64,000 bases of DNA from Acidobacteriota bacterium (GCA_003225315.1 QHZD01000028.1:1-64000), one strand, 5' to 3'. Shown: positions 7,926 through 17,134, counted from the stretch's first letter. A program made the numbers and translations. The notes: generated by a model not told the origin, from the letters alone.

Positions 7926-8636
7926 ATGAAAAACAAGAAACCGAACGCTGAACTTGTCTGGAAACAATTGGAAGACCACCTCGCCCCGCGCCTGCGCCTG
8001 TCGCTCATCGACCGCACAGTCTATGCGCATCTCCTGCGGCACAGCCGCCTGGAGGGGAAACTCCGCCTTCGGTTTTCGATTCGATGGCTGGCGCGCAATC
8101 TCCGGCTATCCACAGGGCCGGTGCGCCAAGCGGTGCGCCGACTCGTAGCCCAAGGCGCTTTGCGTCTGGTCCAACGGAGCAAAGCGGGGCACGTGGTGGA
8201 GGTGCGGGTGCCTGAGGAGATTCGTCCTGAGAAGCTGGATGGCATCGAGAGCCGGTCCGCTGTCACCGTCAAGGAAGATGGGGCGGGCGCCAGCGCGGCG
8301 ATTAACATCGAGGAGGCAGACTTTCTGCAGAACACGACGCTGCGCAAGGCCATCCACGCGCGCGAGCGCAACCAATGCTTCTACTGTTTGCGCCGGACCA
8401 CGTCCACGGTCCAGTGCCTGGACCACGTCGTGCCGCGGGTGCGGTCAGGGTGCAATTCCTACCGCAACCTGGTCTCGAGTTGCCTCGAATGCAATTCGCA
8501 GAAAGGAGAAAAGGCGGCCGACGATTTTCTCCGCCGCCTCTACCGCGAGGGCCAGTTGAACGCCGCCGAACTCGCCGCCCGCCTTCGCGCCCTCGAGGGC
8601 CTCGCCTCCGGCAAACTGCGCCCTTCCCTGCCTTAG
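7926..8636 (+). CDS. HNH endonuclease domain protein with N-terminal winged-HTH-like region
   Basis: RNQCFYCLRRTTSTVQCLDHVVPRVRSGCNSYRNLVSSCLECNSQKGEKAADDFLRRLYREGQL; N-terminal RLSTGPVRQAVRRLVAQGALRLV. Confidence 0.85.
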   Translation: MKNKKPNAELVWKQLEDHLAPRLRLSLIDRTVYAHLLRHSRLEGKLRLRFSIRWLARNLRLSTGPVRQAVRRLVAQGALRLVQRSKAGHVVEVRVPEEIRPEKLDGIESRSAVTVKEDGAGASAAINIEEADFLQNTTLRKAIHARERNQCFYCLRRTTSTVQCLDHVVPRVRSGCNSYRNLVSSCLECNSQKGEKAADDFLRRLYREGQLNAAELAARLRALEGLASGKLRPSLP

Positions 8637-8703
8637 CTTGTGTAGGGGCGGGCTCTAGCACATCTCCACGGCCCCCCATTGGCAGGTCTGATAATCTAGA
8701 GGC

Positions 8704-8922
8704 ATGAAATTGACAGCCGTTTTTGAACCGGCCAAAGAGGGCGGCTACACCTGCTTCGTGGAAGAGATTCCTGCCGCGATTTCGCAAGGCGAGACCATCG
8801 AAGAGGCCAAAGCAAATCTTGCGGACGCGCTAAAGCTGGCGCTGCAGTGCCAGCGCCAGCTTGCGCTCCGGCGCATTCTGAGTCACGCGGAATACGACGA
8901 GAAGGAGTGGCAAAAACAGTGA
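8704..8922 (+). CDS. HicB-like antitoxin family protein (orphan)
   Basis: MKLTAVFEPAKEGGYTCFVEEIPAAISQGETIEEAKANLADALKLAL. Confidence 0.85.
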   Translation: MKLTAVFEPAKEGGYTCFVEEIPAAISQGETIEEAKANLADALKLALQCQRQLALRRILSHAEYDEKEWQKQ

Positions 8923-9084
8923 TTGAAGTACCCGAAAAATATGCGCTGGAAGCCAGCTCGCCGGCACCGATCACAATACCCTTCTGTCGAGCCGACTTAC
9001 AACGAGGACCAAGCCATGAGACTGCCGCAACCTATCGCCCCAGATCGAATGAGGGGACAAAGTTCTGGTTCACTGCGAATTACC

Positions 9085-10056
9085 CTAGTTGTCTTCGTCT
9101 TCATCCTTGTTCCTCGTTGCGACAAATCCGTGCGTGTGCGATACCCCTGAGGCGTCTTTAGAAACATAGAACCCGACGATGTCGCCCTGCGGGTTGATAC
9201 CGCGTGCTTGCGTCGAAACCACGTCTGCCCCTGGAAAGTCGATGGTAGCGAAGTCGCCCTTTCTGACCAGGAAGCCATGAGTCTTATTCGCAGAATCGAT
9301 GAAGAATCCGACGATTGCGCCGGAGGGATTAACGTCGCGGGCATCCGACGAGATAGAATTCGGAATGTCGAGAAGTTGGTAGTCTCCGTGCTCCACCTTG
9401 TAGGCGTAGAAGGTGGCGGGAGTCGGAAAGACCACGCCGACGATAATCGAGCCGTGCCGAGTGATTCCGTTGTGCATGGTGCCAGGCACGGCGAAGGATT
9501 CGTATGCGCCGTTCAGATATACGTACCCGTGCATTGTGCCTCCACCGGAAACCGCAAAATCGCGACCCTGGTGGTGGTAACAGCCCACGACTTGACCTGT
9601 CGGTGAGATTTTGATTCCGAACGTGTTTTCTGCGTCAGGGAAGTCAATCGCGGTAAAGTTGCCGGACGCATCCCGAAGAAATGCCCGGGTTCGAACGGCG
9701 TCGCCGCCGACGATTGTGCCGTGATCTGTATAAAGTCCAACGACAACACCCTCCGGGTTAATTCCATGAGCTTGAGTAGTGCCGCTGATGCCGCCTGGGT
9801 AGTCAATCGTTGTAAATGTGTCTTCGCTCAAAAGGAAACCGTGGCCCACGCTTCCTACTTGGTAACGGCCAACGATATCACCTTCAGCATTTATGCCTAA
9901 AGCTTGGGTTAAGGTTACACCGGGCAAATCCACGTCGACCGACTTAAAGTTCAGATGGTGTTTAGATCCGGCGAGAGCCGTCCCAAGTGGTACGGCCGAG
10001 CCTGCTACGAACAGGGTTGCCAACATCGTAAACGCCGCTATTCTCAGATTTTTCAT
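9085..10056 (-). CDS. Secreted HAF-type extracellular repeat protein
   Basis: Signal peptide and repeated GINAEGDIVGRY / GINPEGVVVGLY / VNPSGAIVGFF / GINPQGDIVGFY motifs. Confidence 0.85.
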   Translation of the reverse strand: MKNLRIAAFTMLATLFVAGSAVPLGTALAGSKHHLNFKSVDVDLPGVTLTQALGINAEGDIVGRYQVGSVGHGFLLSEDTFTTIDYPGGISGTTQAHGINPEGVVVGLYTDHGTIVGGDAVRTRAFLRDASGNFTAIDFPDAENTFGIKISPTGQVVGCYHHQGRDFAVSGGGTMHGYVYLNGAYESFAVPGTMHNGITRHGSIIVGVVFPTPATFYAYKVEHGDYQLLDIPNSISSDARDVNPSGAIVGFFIDSANKTHGFLVRKGDFATIDFPGADVVSTQARGINPQGDIVGFYVSKDASGVSHTHGFVATRNKDEDEDN

Positions 10057-10349
10057 GTCTTCTCCCTCTCTTTCGATACTGAGAGAAATTTGTGGCCTAC
10101 GCGTGGACAGCTTTTCTGGACGAGGGCCTGGGCTGTGCCGTGGGACGGCAGGCCAGTTGGCTGCATCTTAGCCCTGTCGGCGGGCCTGTCAAGGATGAAA
10201 GATTTTGCGCATCGCTCGTCAAGCTGGTGTTAGTAATACTGACACACATAACGGTCTAACCGCTCGGTTTGCCCCCAAGACTTTAATTAGACTTGCCTGA
10301 ACAACAGCCGGCAGGGTAGAACATTGAGGTTCCTCCCCCGGGCGCCCTT

Positions 10350-10395
10350 CGTTGGCCTTTTTGAAGTGATAATCGTTGGCCGCTTTTGAAGTGAT
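10350..10395. repeat. Direct repeat pair CGTTGGCC(n)TTTTGAAGTGAT, possible mobile-element remnant
   Basis: CGTTGGCCTTTTTGAAGTGAT 10350-10370; CGTTGGCCGCTTTTGAAGTGAT 10374-10395. Confidence 0.5.
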
Positions 10396-10467
10396 CACTG
10401 AGGGCCTACGACTACGGGACCCTAGCTACAGAAAACCGATTGAGTAAGTGCAGTGGAAGGCCCTTAG

Positions 10468-10983
10468 TTAGGGCTTTGCGGGCAGCGGCTGCCAGAGCTC
10501 AATCTTATTGCCATCCAGGTCATAGATCCAGGCAAAGCGACCGTAGGATTCATCCATTCGTTTGGCGTCAATCTTTACTCCCTCTTGTTTTAAGCGGTCG
10601 AGCAAAGCATCCATATCGTCCACGATGTAGTTGATCATGAACGGCGCGGGGCTGGGATCGAAATACTTAGTGGAGGCAGGAAAAACAGTCCAAACTGTAA
10701 CGTGTTCCTTTTGCGGGTCGTCGTGTTGGCGCCACGGAAGCATCGCGCCTTGGCCTTTGTCAGCGAGTCCAAGATGCTTCGAATACCATTCGCGCATCTG
10801 ATCACGATTGGCGGATTTGAAGAAGACACCGCCGATTCCGAGGATGCGCCCGCGCTGCTCCATTTTGACAGGCGGCTTCGACTTTTCCGTTTGCGGAGAT
10901 TGCACTTCCTGTCCTCCTATTGAGTAGGCCGAGATGAGCAACAGCGAGCCGAGCGCAATTGTGCTCCAGGGCATCCTTTGCAT
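10468..10983 (-). CDS. Secreted VOC/glyoxalase-like protein
   Basis: ORF 10468..11049; MQRMPWSTIALGSLLLISAYSIGGQE signal-like; IGGVFFKSANRDQMREWYSKHLGLADKGQGAML...FAWIYDLDGNKIELWQP. Confidence 0.85.
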   Translation of the reverse strand: MQRMPWSTIALGSLLLISAYSIGGQEVQSPQTEKSKPPVKMEQRGRILGIGGVFFKSANRDQMREWYSKHLGLADKGQGAMLPWRQHDDPQKEHVTVWTVFPASTKYFDPSPAPFMINYIVDDMDALLDRLKQEGVKIDAKRMDESYGRFAWIYDLDGNKIELWQPLPAKP

Positions 10984-11435
10984 GTGTGGGTTATACAAGG
11001 TTTCGATTCGGGAGGCAAGGCGGTTCCAGAGCCAACTGGTCACGAACACAACTGGAAAATAGAAAATTAGAAAGTAGAAATTAGAAAAGAGGCAAGAGTA
11101 AAGACCCCTTCGACTACGTCGAAGGATGCGCCACCCGAAGGCGTTTTTTCGGAATTAAGGAGCGGCCACCCGCGGGACCGAGTTCGTGAAAGGAACTCCC
11201 TTCGATGCCGCTTTCCCCCAATACCTAGTCCCGCTCGGGCTCAAAAATTGCGATTCCCAAGAACTTACGGAAAGCGTTGAAGCAGCCGCGCAAAGCCAAG
11301 GCGGCGATAACAGCCCAGAACACTCCCGAGTTGAACTCCCACATTCACCCTCCTCGAATCTTGAGAATCAAAAGTTCGTGAATCCGCTCTAAGTGATGAA
11401 CGCAGTTCCAGACACTCTAGCGAGCACGACTGCCT

Positions 11436-13247
11436 TCATGATTTTGCTGTTGCATTCGCCGCATTTAATTTTCTTGCCTCAGCCAGGTTAATCCTGAACG
11501 TATAACCGTGTTTCTTAAGCAAACCAAGCAACTCAGCTCCGTTGATGAGCGTTATTGGTTCGTTTTGGGCAAAAGCATAGGCATCAGAGCCATACGTGCT
11601 GGTGGTGACTAGTATTCCTTTTGAAGCGCCCTCTTTGTTGACCACAGCGCACAAGTCTCTGACTGCGCTTACATCAACGGTATTTGCGTACCGTTTCGCC
11701 TGGACAATATACTTCCCACCCTTAATGGGGTCGGGATTGAATATGACTGCGTCGACGCCCCTATCTCGACTTGCCTGTGTTACTTTTATCTCCGCTCCCT
11801 CCTGGGCGAACTCTTTTTCAAATAGTTCGGCAATCAGACTTTCAAAATCCTGCCAATCCATTGAGGCAAGATTCGTTTCAGTTCCCAGCTTGTTGAGGAC
11901 TTCTTTTGTCTCAATGAACCTATTGTCTTTCTTGTTTAAAGACATTATCGGGACTATCGGAATAATGTCGATCAATTTGCCAGCAGTTTTGCCTTTCAAG
12001 TTGATAAAAGCCGATAAGGGTTCTAAGCGTTTCAGATTTAGCCTGACTATTTGCTCTTTTTCCGCGACCAACGAGGCGGTATACGTCCTTGTTTTGTTGC
12101 CAGTAGTTGGGTCATCAAATTCGACCCATCCGTTTACCACTAACAGTTTTAGGACATCACATACGTCGTTCCTAAAAACCTCGTAAGCTATCCGCAGAAC
12201 GATAGCTGGATGGATTTTGGGAATGAACTCTTTGGCTTCTTTTTGATTGAGCGGCTTTTTTGCGGTGCTCGCTTTCAATTGGACATTTTTGTAGACAGGC
12301 TGATGCACCACATCGGGCAACCCTATTTCCACGACAGCAATGGCCTGCTCTGTATCAAAATCCAGGTCCCATGTTTTTGGCATGGATGCGGGCAGACTTA
12401 TGTTGCTCAAAATAAGGTTGAGTCTCTCGACCACATCATCTTTCTTTGCGCTTTTGTAACCCGCTAACAGATCCGCGAAGTATTTCTTGTTCTTTTCTGA
12501 TACTAGGACATCAGCATCGAGTTCCTTGTTGTACTCGTCGATTTTCCTGTTGAGTCCTTCGATGGAAGCGTGTTTTGTTTCCGTTGGAAAGCGTGGAACA
12601 TGCCTTGCCTTTCCGTTATGGTTGATTAACTCATGTTCTTTTTCCGCCCAGGTCGTCTGATTTGGCGTCAGAACACCATCGAGAATGTCAACAAACAGCG
12701 CCCCTCTGCCAAGCCTCTTATCGATTTGCGTTACTTTAGAAGGATCGGCTTTCTCTTCCTTCAATTGGCCCAATCTCGTGCTTGCTTCCGAGATATTCGT
12801 TTCGAGGTCCTTCAAGAATTGTTGTCTGTCCGTAAACAGTTTTTCAATTCTCTTCGATAGGGCCAACCAATCGCTGGAAGCGGTTCTTTGCCAAGATGAA
12901 AGATAGGTTCTGCCTGGTCGCAGCGATGGCTCATTTTCCGCTAGGCATATTTCGTTTATGCAATCTCTCGTCTCGTTCTCAATGTGGTAGGTTTGGTATG
13001 AGTGGCGCCCAGAATATCCCGAATAACTATCAGCGCTAAGTTTGTTTTCAAACCGGCTGATAATATCCCTGTTCCTTTCGAATAAATCCTTCGAAAAGTC
13101 GATTTTTCTATTTTGAAACTTCTTACTTCTCTCCTCGCTGAAGTCTTGGTGCTTTTTGATGCCAGTTCGAGCGCTCGAAACACCTTCAGCCACCACCTTT
13201 ACAATGAGCCACACGATTCCTATTAAGATCAGAACAACCCAGCTCAT
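11436..13247 (-). CDS. Membrane-anchored Mrr-family restriction endonuclease-like protein
   Basis: N-terminal TM MSWVVLILIGIVWLIVKVVAEG; C-terminal MDWQDFESLIAELFEKEFAQEGAEIKVTQASRDRGVDAVIFNPDPIKGGKYIVQAKRYANTVDVSAVRDL (D...QAK nuclease motif). Confidence 0.88.
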   Translation of the reverse strand: MSWVVLILIGIVWLIVKVVAEGVSSARTGIKKHQDFSEERSKKFQNRKIDFSKDLFERNRDIISRFENKLSADSYSGYSGRHSYQTYHIENETRDCINEICLAENEPSLRPGRTYLSSWQRTASSDWLALSKRIEKLFTDRQQFLKDLETNISEASTRLGQLKEEKADPSKVTQIDKRLGRGALFVDILDGVLTPNQTTWAEKEHELINHNGKARHVPRFPTETKHASIEGLNRKIDEYNKELDADVLVSEKNKKYFADLLAGYKSAKKDDVVERLNLILSNISLPASMPKTWDLDFDTEQAIAVVEIGLPDVVHQPVYKNVQLKASTAKKPLNQKEAKEFIPKIHPAIVLRIAYEVFRNDVCDVLKLLVVNGWVEFDDPTTGNKTRTYTASLVAEKEQIVRLNLKRLEPLSAFINLKGKTAGKLIDIIPIVPIMSLNKKDNRFIETKEVLNKLGTETNLASMDWQDFESLIAELFEKEFAQEGAEIKVTQASRDRGVDAVIFNPDPIKGGKYIVQAKRYANTVDVSAVRDLCAVVNKEGASKGILVTTSTYGSDAYAFAQNEPITLINGAELLGLLKKHGYTFRINLAEARKLNAANATAKS

Positions 13248-13406
13248 AGATATGTCTTGCTTTTTTTCGCAGGCGATAATTGAAACATAATCATAGTGTA
13301 TAACGGCTTACAGACGCCCGCTATCATAGAGGTACTTCTTCGGTGGATGGCGCATCCTTAACACGCCGAGAGGGCAAGGCTTAATGGAGTATTCAAGCGC
13401 TTGTTT

Positions 13407-13847
13407 TCAGTTCGCCGGAACACTGTGCTGGAAAATTGCCTGCCAGCGTCCCTGCCGTCGAACGTAGTACCGCGTATACCGAGACTGACCGCTGAGGTCG
13501 CGGCCAGCGAATGTGCCTTTGCGAGTTAAGTGACCTGAAACGACGGCTGTTTCCCCGTAGACGCGCACACTAAGTTCATCGAGGTCGAACTTCTCCCAAT
13601 GCACTTGCCCGGATTGGTGCCCCTCGATATTTTCTCGCTTGGTTCGGATTTGCCCTGCTACGTTGATTTCCATGAACTCAGGAGCCAAGACTTCGTCCAG
13701 CTTTGCAATATCGCCCCGCACCTGAGCTTTGCCGCGCTCGCCTTCCAGGTTCTTAATCTCCTCTTCCTGTTGAGATAAGGTTTGCGGATGCGAGGCCATT
13801 GCAACCATAAGAAGGAATGCACCAATCACGGAGATGATGACTCTCAT
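13407..13847 (-). CDS. DUF4440/SnoaL-like (NTF2 fold) protein
   Basis: EIKNLEGERGKAQVRGDIAKLDEVLAPEFMEINVAGQIRTKRENIEGHQSG...VSGHLTRKGTFAGRDLSGQSRYTRYYVRRQGRWQAIFQHSV. Confidence 0.85.
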   Translation of the reverse strand: MRVIISVIGAFLLMVAMASHPQTLSQQEEEIKNLEGERGKAQVRGDIAKLDEVLAPEFMEINVAGQIRTKRENIEGHQSGQVHWEKFDLDELSVRVYGETAVVSGHLTRKGTFAGRDLSGQSRYTRYYVRRQGRWQAIFQHSVPAN

Positions 13848-13984
13848 CGGGACCTCCGTCCGCTGAACAGTGCGAGGGTATGGACGTGAAACTACTCCCG
13901 AGGCTCCGGGCAGTCAACGATTGATTACAGGCAGGCGCGCCGTCGCGGCTGCAAAGGCTTCCGGTCAATTTATTGTTTTAAGCG

Positions 13985-14362
13985 CTATAGGTGCCACTTG
14001 AATGAAGGAGCATCGAATTGTATGCCCACACAATAGCCACCCTTGGGCTGAGGATCACAATAGACGATTCGCGCGTGCTTCGGATATTCGCCCATCAAGG
14101 GGGTAACCAGCGGGACTTCACCGGGCTGCCAGCATCGTTTGCTGAGGACTCGAGCACCGTGGGGACTGACGTCTTCCGTGACCGTGCGTTCGCGAGTCCG
14201 CGGCTCCTCCAAGGTCGCGAGGTAGATCTGAACTGGCAGAGGCTCGCGCCTCTCAATTCTGGCATCGAAACTCTTCAGGCGAGGAATCTTCCGCTGAGCA
14301 ACGCGATAATCCGCTTGCTCGGCTAAACTCTCGACGGGCTCAATTCTTCTTCGAGGTTGCAT
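13985..14362 (-). CDS. PilZ-like domain protein
   Basis: TVTEDVSPHGARVLSKRCWQPGEVPLVTPLMGEYPKHARIVYCDPQPKGGYCVGIQFD; ORF 13985..14482, likely start MQPRRRIEP. Confidence 0.75.
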   Translation of the reverse strand: MQPRRRIEPVESLAEQADYRVAQRKIPRLKSFDARIERREPLPVQIYLATLEEPRTRERTVTEDVSPHGARVLSKRCWQPGEVPLVTPLMGEYPKHARIVYCDPQPKGGYCVGIQFDAPSFKWHL

Positions 14363-14633
14363 GGCCTGCCCTCCGGCACTGATCCTGAAAGCGACGCCTA
14401 AGGGCAAGCGGAAAACTCCCGTCACTGGAATGCTTAAGACCCTTGCTCTGTGGCTATGAATTCGAAGGAATATAGAAAACAATTATCATCAAGCGCGCCG
14501 ACCGGCAAGTCAGGGAAACACTTGAGTTTGCGGCTCGGGTGATCCCTTGAGTGATTACCGTGTCTGGCGCGGTTTTCGGCCGGTTGCCCGACCCGTCCCC
14601 TTGCCTGCCGGGTGGCGCACCGTACGGTTTTCA

Positions 14634-14652
14634 GGAGCGCCTTTTGCGCTCC
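14634..14652. other. Small hairpin GGAGCGC-n5-GCGCTCC
   Basis: 7-bp perfect arms upstream of the Phd/PIN module. Confidence 0.55.
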
Positions 14653-14743
14653 GGATGGATTTGCGGAGGTGCGGCTTTTTGTCCTCTACTTAACCACCTG
14701 CAGGATTAATCGCCATCACAGATCTGCTTGACATCCGTAAAAA

Positions 14744-14767
14744 ATCAGATAATCTGATAATCAGATT
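14744..14767. promoter_or_regulatory. Overlapping palindromes abutting the antitoxin start codon, candidate autoregulatory operator
   Basis: ATCAGAT-A-ATCTGAT (14744-14758) overlaps AATCTGAT-A-ATCAGATT (14751-14767); ATG at 14768. Confidence 0.75.
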
Positions 14768-15040
14768 ATGAAGAAAACGAGCATAAGCGTAACCGAGGCC
14801 GCCCGCAATTTTGCCGATTGCGTGAACCGCGCACACTATCAAAACGTGACGTTTGTGCTTCTTAAGAACGGTGAACCGTTCGCTCGCCTTATGCCGGACA
14901 ACGAGAAAGAGTGCGCCGGACGGGATTTGGCCAAGGCTCTCGCTAAAACGGACCTGCCCGAAAGCGAAGCGAGGGCGTGGCGCCGCGACCTGCAAACCGC
15001 TCGCAGAAGACTCAAGGCTCCGGTTGACAAATGGCGATAA
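14768..15040 (+). CDS. Phd/YefM-like antitoxin
   Basis: MKKTSISVTEAARNFADCVNRAHYQNVTFVLLKNGEPFARLMP; 10-bp overlap with downstream PIN toxin. Confidence 0.88.
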   Translation: MKKTSISVTEAARNFADCVNRAHYQNVTFVLLKNGEPFARLMPDNEKECAGRDLAKALAKTDLPESEARAWRRDLQTARRRLKAPVDKWR

Positions 15041-15432
15041 TTCTCGACGCCGACGTCATCATTCGCGGGGAGAAGGGCACTTTCGACCTACAGAAGTGGG
15101 TGGCTTCCCGTCCCAATGACCAGTTTGAGGTTGCGGCGATCACCGTTGCCGAGCTCTGGCACGGAGTAGAGCGGGCCAGCGGAAAACATAGGGCCACGCG
15201 TGAACGTTATTTGAGGGCGGTCTTGGAGCCTGTGCCGATTATCTCTTATACGGAGCAAACCGCTTATGAACATGCGCGCGTTTGGGCGGACCTGGAGGCT
15301 TCCGGCAAAATGATCGGCTTCTATGACCTGATTGTTGGCGCAACGGCTCTGGAGCGCGGAAGCAAAGTAGCCACGTTCAACAAACGGCACTTTGCTCAAA
15401 TAAAAGGACTCAGTGTCATCGAGCCAAAGTAG
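15031..15432 (+). CDS. VapC-like PIN-domain toxin
   Basis: MAIILDADVIIRGEKG...VAAITVAELWHGVERA...IGFYDLIVGATALERGSKVATFNKRHFAQIKGLSVIEP. Confidence 0.92.
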   Translation: MAIILDADVIIRGEKGTFDLQKWVASRPNDQFEVAAITVAELWHGVERASGKHRATRERYLRAVLEPVPIISYTEQTAYEHARVWADLEASGKMIGFYDLIVGATALERGSKVATFNKRHFAQIKGLSVIEPK

Positions 15433-15539
15433 TTCAGGCAATAGAACAGGCCTTCTCGTCGACAGACGATGACGAGTCGAACTGCCCCAGTTCCCTTCCC
15501 CATGGAGAACTGCTTTGTCCTGCTGTACTCAATCAAACC

Positions 15540-16298
15540 CTAGCCAGGATGGTGTTCCGTTGAATCAACGCTCGGGGACTCGCCGAGGAGATCAGCGAGA
15601 ATCCATGCTGTTCCGGCAATCGCGAAGGTCTCGGCGAATTCGCTCCAATTCGTATGACTGCGGGGATCCGAAAGAAGCAACGGTACCCACACGAGTAGCC
15701 CAAAGATCACAAGCATCATGGTCAGCAGGCGAGCGGCGAGAAGCGCCATTCGATTCGTAAAAAGAGACACAGCCGCGAGTGCGAACGCAACAGTCGTCGT
15801 TACCGCCCAAAACATCTGACTGGGCGGAAGCCACTTCGGAACAAGACTGGCGGTAGCGTGAAGATAAATCGCCTGTTCGAGGGTAAAGGAAGCGACACAC
15901 ATGCCCAGAAGAATGCGGCCGATCCGTTCAAGCGTTTCGCGTGACCATGCCGAGGACAAGCGCGCATAAACGATCGCCGGTCCGGTCACCAGAGAGAACT
16001 GCTCGAAGAAGTTGCCCCAGCTATTGTAGATCCGCGGTGCGGAAACGATTCCTGGCACGCACATCAGGGCGAAGGCAAGATAAACCGCGCCAAGGACGAC
16101 TGCGCCCGCTTTCGCGGTCCGACGGAGCTGAATCGCAGCGCCGCCGAAGATCTGGGCAGCGGCGGCAGCGTAGATAAGGTCACGCGGTTGATGCCAGCCG
16201 TTGTAGTCGTGCCAGACTAGCGTGATGAGGCCAAAGGCCAAAGCCGCCACTCCAAACACATGACGGCCGAGGTTCGAACCAGGCGCCGGTTCGGTCAT
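15540..16298 (-). CDS. Multi-TM membrane protein
   Basis: Several hydrophobic helices in MTEPAPGSNLGRHVFGVAALAFGLITLVWHDYNGWHQPRDLIYAAAAAQIFGGAAIQL... Confidence 0.8.
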   Translation of the reverse strand: MTEPAPGSNLGRHVFGVAALAFGLITLVWHDYNGWHQPRDLIYAAAAAQIFGGAAIQLRRTAKAGAVVLGAVYLAFALMCVPGIVSAPRIYNSWGNFFEQFSLVTGPAIVYARLSSAWSRETLERIGRILLGMCVASFTLEQAIYLHATASLVPKWLPPSQMFWAVTTTVAFALAAVSLFTNRMALLAARLLTMMLVIFGLLVWVPLLLSDPRSHTNWSEFAETFAIAGTAWILADLLGESPSVDSTEHHPG

Positions 16299-16380
16299 TT
16301 GTTTTCAATCCCCGAGATTTTAGTCCAGGAGGAGTGAGAGAGCTTTATATCACAGCCATGGGCTACAGGAGGGGTATGGC

Positions 16381-16520
16381 GTTTTCAGGGTGCAGCATCT
16401 CCCAGATTTATCGTCATCACTGAAACAGCTTTGGGGTTGGGCACGTTTTCTTCCGCTTTGGCATTAGTGAACTTCAGGAATTGGTCGAGGCGCAGGAATT
16501 TGCGGCCCCAGGCGGCGGAA
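16381..16520 (-). pseudogene. Duplicated 3' fragment of the adjacent HD/OB-domain (YhaM-like) gene
   Basis: AWGRKFLRLDQFLKFTNAKAEENVPNPK matches the C-terminus ALGRKFLRLDQFLKSANAKAEENVPNPK of the gene at 17200..18207. Confidence 0.9.
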
Positions 16521-16538
16521 ACGGGGTTAAGATAAGGC

Positions 16539-16781
16539 ATGCAAAACTGGCGAGATCGAATTAGCGTGAATCCGGCCGTTTGCCACGGACGAGCGTGCGT
16601 TCGAGGAACGCGCGTCATGGTTTCCGCCGTAGTTGATAACGTCGCCGCTGGCGTTCCGCGTGATGAGATTCTGCGGAGCTACCCCGCGCTGAAGGAGGCG
16701 GATATCGACGCCGCCCTGGCGTACGCCGCTGAGTTGGCGCGGGAGGGGACCGTGGACCTGCCGCTGGAAACCACAGCTTGA
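16539..16781 (+). CDS. DUF433 domain antitoxin-like protein
   Basis: RISVNPAVCHGRACVRGTRVMVSAVVDNVAAGVPRDEILRSYPALKEADIDAALAYAAELA. Confidence 0.92.
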   Translation: MQNWRDRISVNPAVCHGRACVRGTRVMVSAVVDNVAAGVPRDEILRSYPALKEADIDAALAYAAELAREGTVDLPLETTA

Positions 16782-17134
16782 AGTTCAAAGTCGACGAAAA
16801 CCTGCCGGCGGAACACGCCGCGATGCTTCGCGATGCGGGTCACGAAGCGGACACGGTCGCGGATCAAAGGCTGACTGGATCGGACGACGCGGCGCTATTC
16901 GAACGGTGTCAAGCAGAAGGCAGAATCCTCCTGACGTTGGATCTGGATTTCGGCAGTGTTCAGGCCTATCCGCCAAAATCTCATTTCGGCATTGTCGTAT
17001 TTCGTTCAAGGACTCAAGACAAGCCGACGCTAATTGCCCTGTTGAACCGCCTACTCCCAGTCTTCAGGAATCGATCACCTAAGCAGCAACTCTGGATTGT
17101 CGAGAACGACCGCGTCCGTTATCGCGAAGAGTAG
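16778..17134 (+). CDS. DUF5615 PIN-like toxin
   Basis: MKFKVDENLPAEHAAMLRDAGHEADTVADQRLTGSDDAALFERCQAEGRILLTLDLDFGSVQAYPPKSHFGIVVFR; 4-bp overlap with DUF433 gene. Confidence 0.93.
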   Translation: MKFKVDENLPAEHAAMLRDAGHEADTVADQRLTGSDDAALFERCQAEGRILLTLDLDFGSVQAYPPKSHFGIVVFRSRTQDKPTLIALLNRLLPVFRNRSPKQQLWIVENDRVRYREE

